Assembly: GCA_963693315.1 (NCBI GenBank)
Contig: OY856186.1
Coordinates: 238,560,554 to 238,624,553 of the forward strand
Reading direction: 5' to 3'
Length of the DNA: 64,000 bases
Origin: Diogma glabrata
Taxonomy: Eukaryota; Arthropoda; Insecta; Diptera; Cylindrotomidae
Shown: in pieces, positions 44,255 through 54,365 of the stretch
Layout of the letters: every line of letters starts with the position of its first letter
Numbering within the stretch: position 1 is the first letter of the stretch
The notes under the pieces: model-generated
Seen by the model: only the letters and a program-made list of their open reading frames with translations
What the model was told of the DNA's origin: nothing
Database searches by the model: none
Program-made: the position numbers and the translations under genes

Positions 44255-44720
44255 AATATGAAGGGGCTGAAGTCTCAATGCTCTGTGATAACAAGACTTC
44301 GGTCCTGGTTAAGGATTTTCAAAAGTTTTCGGCACAAGGTTTTTATGAGGACATTGTTTTTAGTTTTGAGCAGCGATGTATATTAAACAAAAGATTCTTT
44401 TTAAAAGTACGAGTATTTTATCTCTGTTAAAATATTTATTAGAAAACTAACAAAAAACATCAATAAGTTGCCGAAAAATTATAACAGATCATAAGTGAAC
44501 AAAGTTTAGTGAAAACATGATCAAACAGAAACAACCCATTATCTACCAGTTTCATGTTCAATTACGTTCTATGTCATACAAATAATTAATTTTATTTTTT
44601 TCAAAAAAGGGGCCTGATTAAATAGACTGTATTGATCTCAAAAAATTATAACAAAATCAAAAATTGAAACTTTTTAAAAATTCTTAAGATATAGCAAAAA
44701 TTATAATCAGTCGTAAAGCT
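44255..44720 (+). repeat. Dispersed repeat F, copy 3 (partial)
   Basis: This matches the start of copy 1 from the CAAGACTTCGGTCC block through GAGCAGCGATGTATAT to the AACAAAGTTTAGTGAAAA region. It is then truncated or scrambled, with short pieces of the later parts (near 44575-44720). Same orientation as copies 1 and 4. Confidence 0.72.
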
Positions 44721-44829
44721 GATAGAAAATTTTCTCGCTGACCGATCCATTTCGGCTTCCATCAATGGTTTTTCTTCTTAGCCTAAATTAATTAACGCTC
44801 ATTTTTATCCCCAATCAATTTTAAATTTT

Positions 44830-45605
44830 AATTGGGAGACGCACCGGAGAGACGCTGTAAACGAGGACCTAGAAAAATTCGCCAATTGGAGTCACAAAAG
44901 TTTTGTCAATTTTAATTACACCAAATCACAGCTATTGATTGTTTTCAGATCAAAAACTGAGTTCGTCAATGAAATTTTAATTAGCATGTATGACGAAGAA
45001 ATAAATGAATGTGAAAGCGTTCGTTTATTAGAAGTCATAATTTTCAATGACCTACTCTGAAACGATCATATAATGGCAATGTGAAAAAGCGCAGCAAGTA
45101 AACTTGGCCCCCTCAATTGGTATGGAGTGAAATATTTTTTACATTAAAAAATATTTCACTCCATACCAATTACTCCACATTTACAAGTTCCTGACTCGTC
45201 TTTTTATTTGAGTATTGTTGTCAAGTTCAAAGCGCTGCATCTGTTTCAATCTATGGACTCTATTCAAAAGCGTGCTATACGAATTGTGGGTGGTCAAAAT
45301 TTAGCATCAAATCTTGATTGCCTACACCATCGTCATACTGTTGATGATCTCTAAATATCGTCACCGGCAGTGCTCGCATGAAATTTGATCCATAATGCCT
45401 TATATTCTTTTCCCCGTTTTACACGTTAATTAGTCTATGCAAACAGTCAAACTGTTAAGATTACTTACTGTAAAAGTGATAGAATGCAGGAAGATTTCTT
45501 TTTCCGTACATCGTACAAATGGAATGCTTTGCCTGAATCAATGGTCTCCTGGCGTTCAATCCACAAAAGTTTTAAAAAAGCGTTCATCAACACCTCAAGA
45601 GCATG
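44830..45605 (+). pseudogene. LINE-A fragment, dead, with an internal palindrome
   Basis: The plus-strand copy covers the RT segment after FADD to near the 3' end. Recognisable pieces align with the LINE-A at 6470-7400: ACACCAAATCACAGCTATTG and TTGTTTTCAGATCAAAAACTG (about 44922-44960), FNDL...NDHIMAM, QKRAIRIVG (about 45270-45290) and FFFRTSYKWNALPESM (about 45505-45545). Many frameshifts and stops. It lacks the normal 3' UTR: at about 45605, just after CACCTCAAGAGCATG, the sequence passes into the 11-bp minisatellite. Confidence 0.85.
45115..45171. repeat. Perfect palindrome inside the LINE-A fragment
   Basis: The arms 45115-45141 and 45145-45171 (27 bp) are perfectly complementary around the 3-base loop CAT. 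The right arm is normal LINE-A sequence (compare about 7022-7050); the left arm replaces the expected LINE-A sequence. It looks like a template-switch inverted duplication. Confidence 0.92.
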
Positions 45606-46365
45606 CAAATAAAATGTAAACCAAATGAAAACAAATTCAAACCAAATAAAGTGCAAATAAAAGGCAAATAAATTGCAAATACAATGCGAATAAAGTGTGC
45701 AATTAAAATGAAACTAATCGGCAAATAAAAGGTAAATGTAGTGCGAAAAATACAAATAAAGTTCAAATAAAGTGCCTATAAAGTAGAACAAAAATGCAAC
45801 TAAAGTGCAAATAAATTGCAAATTAAATTAAAATAAAATGCAACTAAAATGCAAATAAGATGCAAATAAAATGCAAATAAAACGAAAATAAAGTGCAAAT
45901 AAAATTCGTGTGCAATTCAAGTGTATATGAAGTGCAAATTAAATGCAAATATATATAAATAAACTAAAACACCAACAAAATGCGTGCAACTTGTATTGCA
46001 CTTTATTCGCGTTTAAGTTGCACTTTATTTGCATTTTAATTTTTTTCATTTTATGTGCATTTTATTTGTATTTTATTTGCTCTTCATTTGCATTGATTTG
46101 CATTTTATTTGTATTTTATTTGCGTTTTATTTGCATTTTATTTGGAATTAATTTTCGCTTTTTATGCTTTTTATATACACTTTATTTGCCTTTTATTTAC
46201 ATAATTTTTGCATACTGTTTGCACTTTATTTGCATTTTATTTACATTTCATTTGCATTTTATTTTATTTGCATATTATTTACATTTCATTTGCATTTTAT
46301 TTAATTGCATTTTATTTGCAATTTTTATGCATTGTTTATTTTTGCATTTTTATTTTATTTTCAAT
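45605..46365. repeat. 11-bp AT-rich minisatellite arranged as two inverted arms
   Basis: The left arm (about 45605-45960) is a degenerate array of TGCAAATAAAA / AAGTGCAAATA units. The right arm (about 45995-46365) is the same unit in reverse complement (GCATTTTATTT). The turning point is near 45965-45995. Together they could fold into a long stem. Many units contain ATGCAAAT, the octamer motif of POU-domain factors. The 171-codon frame across the right arm is a by-product of the repeat. Confidence 0.88.
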
Positions 46366-46512
46366 TCTATTATCCTGCTATCCTGCCATTCTACTATTCT
46401 GATATTATGGAATTCTGGTATCCTGCTAGTCTGCTTTTCTGATATTCTGCTACCCTAATATTATGCTTTGCTGTCATTTTGCTATCTTTCTATTCTGTTG
46501 TTATGCTATTAT
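46366..46512 (+). repeat. 10-bp minisatellite (CTGCTATTCT), part 1
   Basis: A degenerate array of TTCTGCTATC-like decamers directly follows the 11-bp array. It is cut at 46512 by the LTR-like insertion and continues at 47148. Confidence 0.82.
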
Positions 46513-47147
46513 TGTGGTCGAAACGAAGAGGGTCAACATAATCAAAAACTGTCTTTGTTGAAAATAAAACTCACTTATATTTTTGAATCGTTTATTTTGG
46601 TTTTAATTTGTAACTTATACTTTTGTTTAGTTTGTTTCGGTTTTAGTTTATAAGTTTAATTCAGTTTAATATATTTTTGTTTAATAACAATATTTTTGTT
46701 TAATAACCTAACAAGTACTCCACTCTAATATTCATATATTTAATTATTGAATACCACTTCACTCTAATAGTTTATTTACAAAAATAAATCTAAAACCCAA
46801 CTCTAATATATTTTTATTTTCAATTTTCGACTATTTTCAGTTCACTAACTCACACGATCCACACGATTATTTGTCACAAACAATTTATTTTAACTTAACA
46901 ATTTTGTAATTTAACAATTTTGTAACAAATACGAAAAACAAAAGATTCAACTTCATCTATTACTTGTATTTTGCAATGCGGAATAAATAATTAAAATTAT
47001 TATTTAAACAAAGCTACGCAATACAAGAAATTTTGAACTTGAAGTCATTGTTTGCTTTTTATATTTGTTTTATTAACTAATTTAATGTTTTATACTTGAG
47101 AAATGACGATAATGATAAAAGATAAATTGATAAATTGGGACGTGACA
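46513..47147 (+). mobile_element. Probable solo LTR inserted in the 10-bp minisatellite
   Basis: The 635-bp insertion begins TGTGGTCGAAACGAAGAGGG and ends GGGACGTGACA, with TG...CA termini typical of LTRs. The same decamer minisatellite is present on both sides, so it is clearly an insert. Flanking bases are TTAT and CTAT, an imperfect 4-bp duplication, which would fit a Ty3/gypsy-type LTR if one base has mutated. No internal region or coding sequence. Orientation is inferred from the TG end only. Confidence 0.55.
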
Positions 47148-47505
47148 CTATCCTGCCTTTCTGTTAACTTGCTATCCTGCTTTCCTTCAAATTTTCTATT
47201 CTGTTTTGTTTTATTTTGTTATCCTGCTATTCTGTTATTTTGTGAACCTGCTATCATGCTATTCTGCTTTTATTGCTACTCTAATATGATGCCATTCTGT
47301 TATTCTACTATTCTACTATCCTTCTATTCTCCTATTCCCTTATTCTGCTATTCCGTTATTCTGTTATTCTGTTATTCTGCCATTCTGTTTTCATGCTATT
47401 CTGCGATTGTGCTACCCTGCTTGCCTGTAATTCTGCTATTTTGGCTATTCTACTATTCTAATTTTGTGCTACTCTGCTATCCTAATATCCGTCCATTCTA
47501 AAGGA
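47148..47505 (+). repeat. 10-bp minisatellite (CTGCTATTCT), part 2
   Basis: Continuation of the decamer array (ATTCTGTTATTCTGCTATCC and variants) after the LTR-like insertion. The reading frame over it is an artefact of the repeat. Confidence 0.85.
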
Positions 47506-47800
47506 AAACCAACCAACGAATGTTCAGTGCATGTTTTAAGCCTAAATTGATGTATGAATGTGAAATATGGTAGGATACAAAAAAGATCACAAACCAATTG
47601 TAGTTGTTTGTGAACAAGTTTGTGAACAAACAACTATAAATGGTTTATGATCTTGCTAGTATTTCTCCATATTTCACATTCATAAAGCAATATAGGCGCA
47701 CAGAACATTCGTTGATTTTTTTTCCTTCAGAACAGACGGATATCAGAATAACAGGATAGCAGAAGAGCAGAATAGCAGATTAGTAGAATAGTAGAAATGA
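47506..47800. repeat. Inverted repeat with the decamer array mirrored on its far side
   Basis: Two arms of about 110 bp (about 47506-47615 and 47622-47735) are imperfect reverse complements. Shared pieces include CAACGAATGTTC, GAATGTGAAATATGG and AACCA/TGGTT around GTTGTTTGTGAAC. Beyond the right arm, 47735-47797 is the decamer minisatellite in reverse complement (AGAATAGCAG units). The whole 47148-47800 block is therefore a foldback with minisatellite on both outer arms. Confidence 0.88.
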
Positions 47801-48295
47801 CTGATCGAATGCTACTCGTAAACAAAAACGGTAATAGCAGTTAGATATTGAAACCGATATAAAACAAAAAAATGGAGGTGGATAGGACATACAATGAGAA
47901 AATTAGCATAAAATAAAACAAGGATGGCTCTAGAGTAAAATCCACAATGTATAAGCAAATTTAGAAAACCACCAATGTCGAAGAAAACAGTGCTAGGTGA
48001 CGCAAAACAATTTGGCAAGGCATTGGAGGAACTGAAAGCCATTACCTCAACATAGTTAGATGGTACAGTCAAAAACACGCATATTGCATATGTATGTATA
48101 CGTTTTTATAACAGCTTTATGCATATCTTCATTTTACATCATTAAAATTGTTACGGTTGTGAAATCCGAAATTCGACGTAAACGCCATGCTGCCTGGGCA
48201 ATGCAGACAGAATTAGGTCGGTGTATTGGAGACAAGCAGAATAAAAACTGCTTAGTTAATGATAAACATCACGGCGATTTATCGCCTTAAAACCA
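47801..48295. other. No gene seen
   Basis: Unassigned sequence before LINE-C. A 76-codon frame (48060-48290) has no recognisable motif and may partly be the 5' UTR of LINE-C. Confidence 0.4.
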
Positions 48296-48299
48296 ATGT

Positions 48300-50465
48300 G
48301 ACTCAAGCGTCTGTTCTCCATGTCAGGGGCGGCTTGTAGCAGGCGTCTGTCTTGGATCAAGTGGCTCGAAATATAAACGCGCAAAGAGGTTGTTTCTGGT
48401 AAACTTCAGTTGCAGAACGGACCCATTCACGACAATTTGGGTTGGGCCTAAGGTTTACACCCTAACCCCGAAAACAAATTTTGTTAAATTTGGAAATCAG
48501 AAAGAGAATATCAGACCCGGACTTAACAAATAAAATTTCACCTGGATGTGAAAAAGGACCAGACTACCGAATCGGAACATGGTACGCGTGCAGCTTGAGC
48601 GCTCTTGATGCTCTTATAAGTCTAGAAACAGAAACGGAGAGGTTTAGGATGGATATCATAGCTCTGCAAGATATTAGACAGCCAATAATCGGAAAACTAA
48701 ATTTGGATAGTAACTCTTTATACTGTAGTGGTCATCCTTCTCGAAGTGAATTTGGTACTGGTTTTCTCGTTGGTGCACGCATACAAAAAGTCGTGCTGAA
48801 AGTCATCCCGGTCAATGAGAGGATCTGCTACCTACGGGTACGAGGTACATACAACAATATTTCTCTTATTGCCATGCATGCACCTACTGAAGCTAAGACC
48901 GTCGACGAGAAGAATAATTTCAGCACTGGAAGAACAAAGCTAATTTCTACATAGCAGATTGGAAGAGATTTCTCTTATGGATATGTGGTTGATCGCAACA
49001 GTCATTTGAATTCGAATGATAATGGTGAGAGAATAACTGAATTTGCATTTGCGAAATCAAATTGACGTTTCTTTTCTAGTGTTCTGGATGTGCGATCCTT
49101 TAGAGATGCATATATTGGAAGTGACTACTTCCTTGTTTGTGCTACAATAAGGTTCCACTTTCCAAATCCAGGTATTCCAAAATTCAATCAATGGATACGT
49201 TTAAGCATCTCATCACTAAAGTTTGCTGAAACGGAAGAGAGATATCAAAACCATATTGCCGAAACATTGGATAAATCAGAAACCATTAATAGAGACGTCG
49301 ATAAGTCATGGTATTCGCTCAAAGATGCTGTTTTAAGCGCTGCTGGGCGAATACTTGGATGACCAAAAAACCACTCCCAGAAGCCATGGATCAAGCATGT
49401 TTTGACGCTTTACAATACAAAAGAGATTGCTATCTGAAATGTCTACAAGTACGCAACACCAGGTTCACGAAGGAAAACTATAAACTGGCAAGACAAGCCG
49501 TTAAAAAGCTATGTAAACGAACGAAGAGGGAATGGTGGAAGAGACAGTGTGAGGAGAATGAAAGGTTCAATAAGGAACATCAATCGCGTAACTTCATTTA
49601 ACAGGTTAAAATGAGAAACTGTCACAATTTAAACGCAATAAAGCACCTGGTATTGACGATATAACATCAGAAATGATAGTATATGGTGGTAAAGCTCTAT
49701 CTTAAGATTGTTTGAACTTCTTCAAATGATCTGGCGGACTGAAACCATACCACAGGACTGGAACTCAGTTATTCTGATACCAATTCATTGAAAAGGTAAT
49801 CGCCTACAATGTGCCAACTGCAGAGGCATTGCTCTCCTCTGCATAGCACATAAGCTCTTTTCTATATTATGCTAACCAAGATCAATCCTTTTGCTGAACA
49901 ACTGTTTGGATAATATCAGTGTGACTTTCGGCAAGGTCGAGCACACACCAATGCACTTTTCTCTATAAGGATAATTTTGGAAAAGTTTCGAGAGTTCAGC
50001 TTACCTGTGCACCAACTTTTCGTTGATTTCAGGCAGGCCTATGACTCTCACGAATTAACTACGATAAAACCAAACATATGCATGTTTCAAGAGAGGCTGA
50101 GAAGAAAGATCTGATGTGCGGCTATGAACGAATTGAGGGAGTTGAACCTTGACTTAAACTACAGCATACTTACAGATATAAAATCTCGAATCGCTGCAGG
50201 TAATCGAGCTTTCTACTCAATTAAGCCTCTCCTTGGATCACCGTATGTATCAACTAACACCAAACTCAAGCTATACAAGACATTGATTAGATCGGTTGTG
50301 ATCTATGGGTCACAAACATGGACCCTTACATAAAATGACGAATCACATTTATCTGTATTTGAGCATAAGATCTTACGCTACGTTTTTGGTTCATCTTAAG
50401 ATAGACGATGAAGAGTACAGAACCCGGTATCACTTTGATATCAGAGACCTGAACCCTCAATCAGA
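48300..50465 (+). pseudogene. LINE-C: RTE-like non-LTR retrotransposon, decayed, 3' end cut by LINE-D
   Basis: The endonuclease region (48481-48954) carries IGTWYACSLSALDALISLE, DIIALQDIRQP, YCSGHPSRSEFGTGFLVG and ISLIAMHAPTE, the pattern of RTE-clade APE endonucleases. Further pieces are RSFRDAYIGSDYFLVCATI (about 49100), a linker (49308-49601), and the RT start NKAPGIDDITSEMI with ANCRGIALLC (about 49630-49840). The C-terminal part has GNRAFYSIKPLLGS, KLKLYKTLIRSVVIYGSQTW (about 50200-50325). Many stops and frameshifts; the catalytic RT box is not recognisable. The element runs into the poly-A of LINE-D at about 50470. Confidence 0.82.
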
Positions 50466-53400
50466 TCTTTTATCTTTTTTTTTTTTTATCTTTTAAGCTA
50501 ACAAACAGATTTACAGAAATCCAATTACTTGCTGGTTATATTAGAAATTACTTAATTCTAGTGTTCACATCAAAATTGGAAAATAATTTTAACAATTAAA
50601 TAAAAGAGAAAAAAAACATACAAAATAGAAATAATGAGAAGGAATAAAAACACAGATTAAAAAGACAATATTAAATTATAACCTACAATCTAATGATATA
50701 GAGTATCATCAAAAACATAAATATAGAAATTTTTAAATTGATTCAAAGTTATCAGCAAATAAATTTGATGATCAGTTAAAACTTAAATCAATTTAAAAAT
50801 AGTTATTTTGAACTTCTTTAATGGCATCGAGATCGAAGACAAATCCAGTTCGTTAAAGTAACAATTATGAGAATTTTGCAATCTCACCATAGGCGAGTTT
50901 CTCATAAAATTAGTCCTGTATGTAGCAATAGAAAAAGATGCAGGATTTCTTATGTTGTATCTATTATTATTACGATATGAAAATTGATTAACGATGTCGG
51001 TATCCAGTTGTAGAATTATTATTTTGTATTATGTTAACTCATCTGTGATTAACGCCTATTTAGTAATGTTCGGAAGCCATATCTATTAAGTCTATCACAG
51101 TACGGTTCATACGAAATTTTCATTTTATAGTTGAGAAATCTCAAGAACTTTTTTTGAACTCTTTCAATTAAATTTATATAAGTTTGGTAACATGGATTCC
51201 ATATGGAAGAGAGGTATTCAAGTTGACTTCGGACAAGAGCATTATAGATTGAAACAAAAGACCCAGATCTTGAGAACTTTTTGGTAATTCTCATTACAAA
51301 GTCTAACATCTTTAGAGACTTATTAACAATACTTCTAATGTGTGTGTTGAAACTGAGTTTACTATCAACTATTACACCTAGGTCACGCACGTCCCCTTTG
51401 CATTCAAGTGGAACATTTGCAATACTATATGAGTGATTTGAATTGGAAAGCCTTGATTTTATACTTAACGAGTAACGTTTACTTATGTTAAGATGTAAGT
51501 CGTTTTCAACACACCAGCACTGGAAATTATCAAGGTCTGATTGAATCTGATAGCGATCAATAAATGTTTTGACTGACAAAAATATTTCAAGGTCATCGCC
51601 AAACAATAGAACTTCACTTTTGATATTATTAACAAGATCATTGATGAATAAAATGAACAATAAAGAACCCAATGTTGAACCTTGTGGAACACCAGATGTG
51701 GGTATAAATTCAAAAGACTTTTCATTTTTAAGCTCTTCATATTGACATCTGTCGCTCAGATAAGATCTAAACCACCACAATAGTTTACCACGGATACCAT
51801 ACCTTTTGAGTTTTCGTAAAAGAAGACTATGATTAACTTTATCAAAAGCCTTGGTGAAATCTGTATATATCACATCAACTCCCTTACCCAAGTTTATCGA
51901 AGCATAAAGGTATTCTGTAAATTCAAGCAGATTAGTTAACAGCGATTGTTGAAAAAGCCGTGTTGCTTACGAGAAATAAGATGCTTAGTGTGTTCAAATA
52001 CTTTGTTATGTACCAGTTTTTCAAAAATTTTACAACAGCTGTTCAAAATACAAATTGGCCTATAATTCTTAATGTCCGTAATATCACCAGATTTAAAAAT
52101 AGGAACTACTTTGGATTTATTTGGAAAAACACCTTCATCTAATGATTTGTTAAATAGAAAAGTTAATGGAACAGCAATAGACGAGGCTATATTTTTTAGA
52201 AAAAAAAGGTGGTAGTAAGTCTGGACCACAAGTTTTATTTGTATCCAGATTATTTAATAATACCCTAGTTTCTTCAGCTGTAAATACTATTTCAGAAATC
52301 AAATCGGTATTTACCTGCATATTTGATAAGTCGTTGGCAATATTGGAAGTATTATTATTGTTATAAACTGAGCCAAAATAGTTTGCAAAAGAATCACATA
52401 TGTGTTTAGATTTAGAGCTCTTAATGTCATTTAAGTGCATAGTGTTTGATGTCGTATCAGATTTCTTTAATTCACGAGCATACGACCAGAACTTTTTAGG
52501 ATTATTGGATATGCTATTTTCAACAGATTTAATATGAATGGAATAGGATTTTTTTAACTCAACTTTTGCTTTTTGTCTTATTCTGGAGAACATATTGTAA
52601 TAATCATTATCTTTAGTTAGTTGAAATTTTTTTCTTAGCGACTCTTTCACACTAAGAAGTTGAATAAGATGAGTTGAGTACCATGACGGATATTCATTTT
52701 TCTTTTTTTTTTTTTTTCTTAATAAAATGTGATGTATAGTAGGCATTACAGTATGTGTCACAACAACACATAAAAACCTTTTAAGACCAAGGTCCCACAA
52801 CAACATGCGTTCAAAGGATGTTAATGGACGCAAATCTGTTTTTTTTCCTTTTTTTAATATTTTTTTGTTAAATAATGGATAACTAAACCATAAATCCTAT
52901 CACATATAAAATATGACATAGGCCAATATTTCGTGACCGGATAGGGAAAACAAAAATAAAATAAGAGATAAAAAGCAAATTTGTTTTAAAAACTTGCAGG
53001 AACAAAACTAAAATTGGTTTGCCAATAGTCCAGCTAATGGCATAATCCTTGATTATGGGACGCAGTATATTTTTCAATGATTAAAGCTCAGATATATAGT
53101 TATATGAAGGCTCGCTTCTTCCAGCAAGCTACAGCGTTCCAGCATCAAGGAATATTCATTAGCTAAGAATGAGAGTGCTACCGTTGACTGAATACAGTTC
53201 ATCCGCCAGCACCCCTAAGATATCACCTTGGCTAGTGATATCTCACTGCTATTGCCAGTGGTATGCGATATCTCACGTTAACTCATATGCCAATAGCAGG
53301 GACTGGAGTACGCGGGGTTGTCACGCCCGTGGATCAAAAAATAGAAAAAAAATTGATATATTTTCAGATATAATTCGATTTATGATTTTGTAGAAGTTTT

Positions 53401-53790
53401 CAACCGACTGATCGATATTAAGAGCTTTTAAAATCTCAACCCAATTAATTTCATTGATTGCATCGTTAATAAGACTGAAATTGCATTTTTTTAAATTATG
53501 AAGTTCCACTTTGGTATCTTTAAGAAATTTTATTTGTTTAAATGATAACGACAGTTCGATAGGAGGATGATGACGATCTACTTTGGCTAGAATATCTGAA
53601 GCAAGGCAGATTGTAATATTATTTTCAGTTAAGTCAGTCATAACAAGGTCTAGAATTCTGTTATTTGCACTAGCTATACCATTGACTTGTTTGAGAGATA
53701 TAAATGATTTTATCCGTGTTTCCACTCTAATAGGATTGCTTGGTTTGGGCATGTTTTACGTGCCAATTCACAGTCTGGAATGATTAAAAA
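50466..53790 (-). pseudogene. LINE-D: jockey/CR1-like non-LTR retrotransposon, split by a retroposon
   Basis: Minus strand, poly-A at about 50470-50490, 3' UTR to 51048. RT: YTDFTKAFDKVNH and SGVPQGSTLGSLLF with catalytic FGDD in place of FADD (51049-51891). Upstream RT: PIFKSGDITDIKNYRPICIL (51936-52229). Linker: YPSWYSTHL and NNPKKFWSYARELKK (about 52230-52690). After the insertion at about 52703-53335 come the linker KVELHNLKKCNFSLINDAIN and the endonuclease end NRILDLVMTD (53336-53752), plus a GDFN-like remnant (about 53785). Frameshifts near 51900, 52200 and 53750 show it is dead. It inserted at the end of LINE-C. Confidence 0.85.
52703..53335 (-). mobile_element. LINE-A-tailed retroposon, copy 2, inserted in LINE-D
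   Basis: On the minus strand the 5' head (about 53100-53335) is GC-richer and structured, with inverted pieces such as CTGCTATTG/CAATAGCAG and GATATCAC/GTGATATC. An AT-rich body follows (52845-53100, alignable with 27395-27530), then GTCCATTAACATCCTTTGAA, then the LINE-A 3' terminus and poly-A (52703-52718). It breaks the LINE-D linker between ENISIFF and EYPSWYS, so its outer limits are fairly well placed. There is no convincing coding frame and no A/B box. Target duplications are hidden by A/T runs. Confidence 0.62.
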
Positions 53791-54185
53791 AATGTACGTT
53801 AGTACCCCTGGGAGTAGACGACCGCAACGTAGACCACAATTGTAATGGGAGTTTCGTTACAAGCGACCTTAAAAAAATTGGCTGCGATGGTAATTATGTC
53901 GCCGTTGCGAGCGGCCGTGGTAAATATTCAAGCTGATTTGCCTGGCAACGCTCCTACATAAAGCATCTACACCAAAAAAAAATTATTAGTAATAAAAGAA
54001 ACAACTATTTATTTCTATGCTTTAATAACGTTTTTTAGACTCAAAAAAATATTTATATTAAAAGGCATTAATTTGTCTAGTGCTTACAATGGCACAAGCG
54101 TTAAATCCGACCCTGATATTGATAATAACTTTGCTACATTGAAAACAATTTTAACATGATAATCTCGATTCGATTTATGATCTAT
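53791..54185. other. Slightly GC-richer unassigned stretch
   Basis: 53800-53960 is visibly less AT-rich (GTCGCCGTTGCGAGCGGCC). It may be the 5' UTR of LINE-D or another repeat head. No coding signal. Confidence 0.35.
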
Positions 54186-54187
54186 AA

Positions 54188-54365
54188 AAAAGAGTTTGAA
54201 GAAGGACAATTAGTATGGTTACACAGCCTATTGCGGAAACCACGGTTGTCACCAAGCTTATAAACTGCAGGAAGGACCTTATAACATTAAAACCAAGTTG
54301 AATGACTTGGTTTTTAGGATTAAAAAACATTGGCTTTATACAAAGAAGGGTTAGTTCCTGTTTGG
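54188..54365 (+). pseudogene. Ty3/gypsy integrase C-terminal relic
   Basis: FEEGQLVWLHSLLRKPRLSP, then after a stop or frameshift LQEGPYNIKTKLNDLVFRIK. This matches the C-terminal tail of gypsy-like integrases (GDxVWLxxPxRxxGLSPKLQxxWEGPYxVxxRINDVVYRIQ). Only this fragment is left. Confidence 0.6.

Noticed and set aside
45943..46458. 171-codon open frame with a hydrophobic repeat (LFAFYLHFICI-like)
   Set aside because: It is the translation of the 11-bp minisatellite; 33 bases give an 11-residue period. Not a membrane protein gene.
47103..47501. 132-codon Cys/Phe-rich frame
   Set aside because: By-product of the decamer minisatellite.
48060..48290. 76-codon frame starting with a hydrophobic segment
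   Set aside because: Lies directly before LINE-C and is probably upstream or 5' UTR sequence; no recognisable domain.
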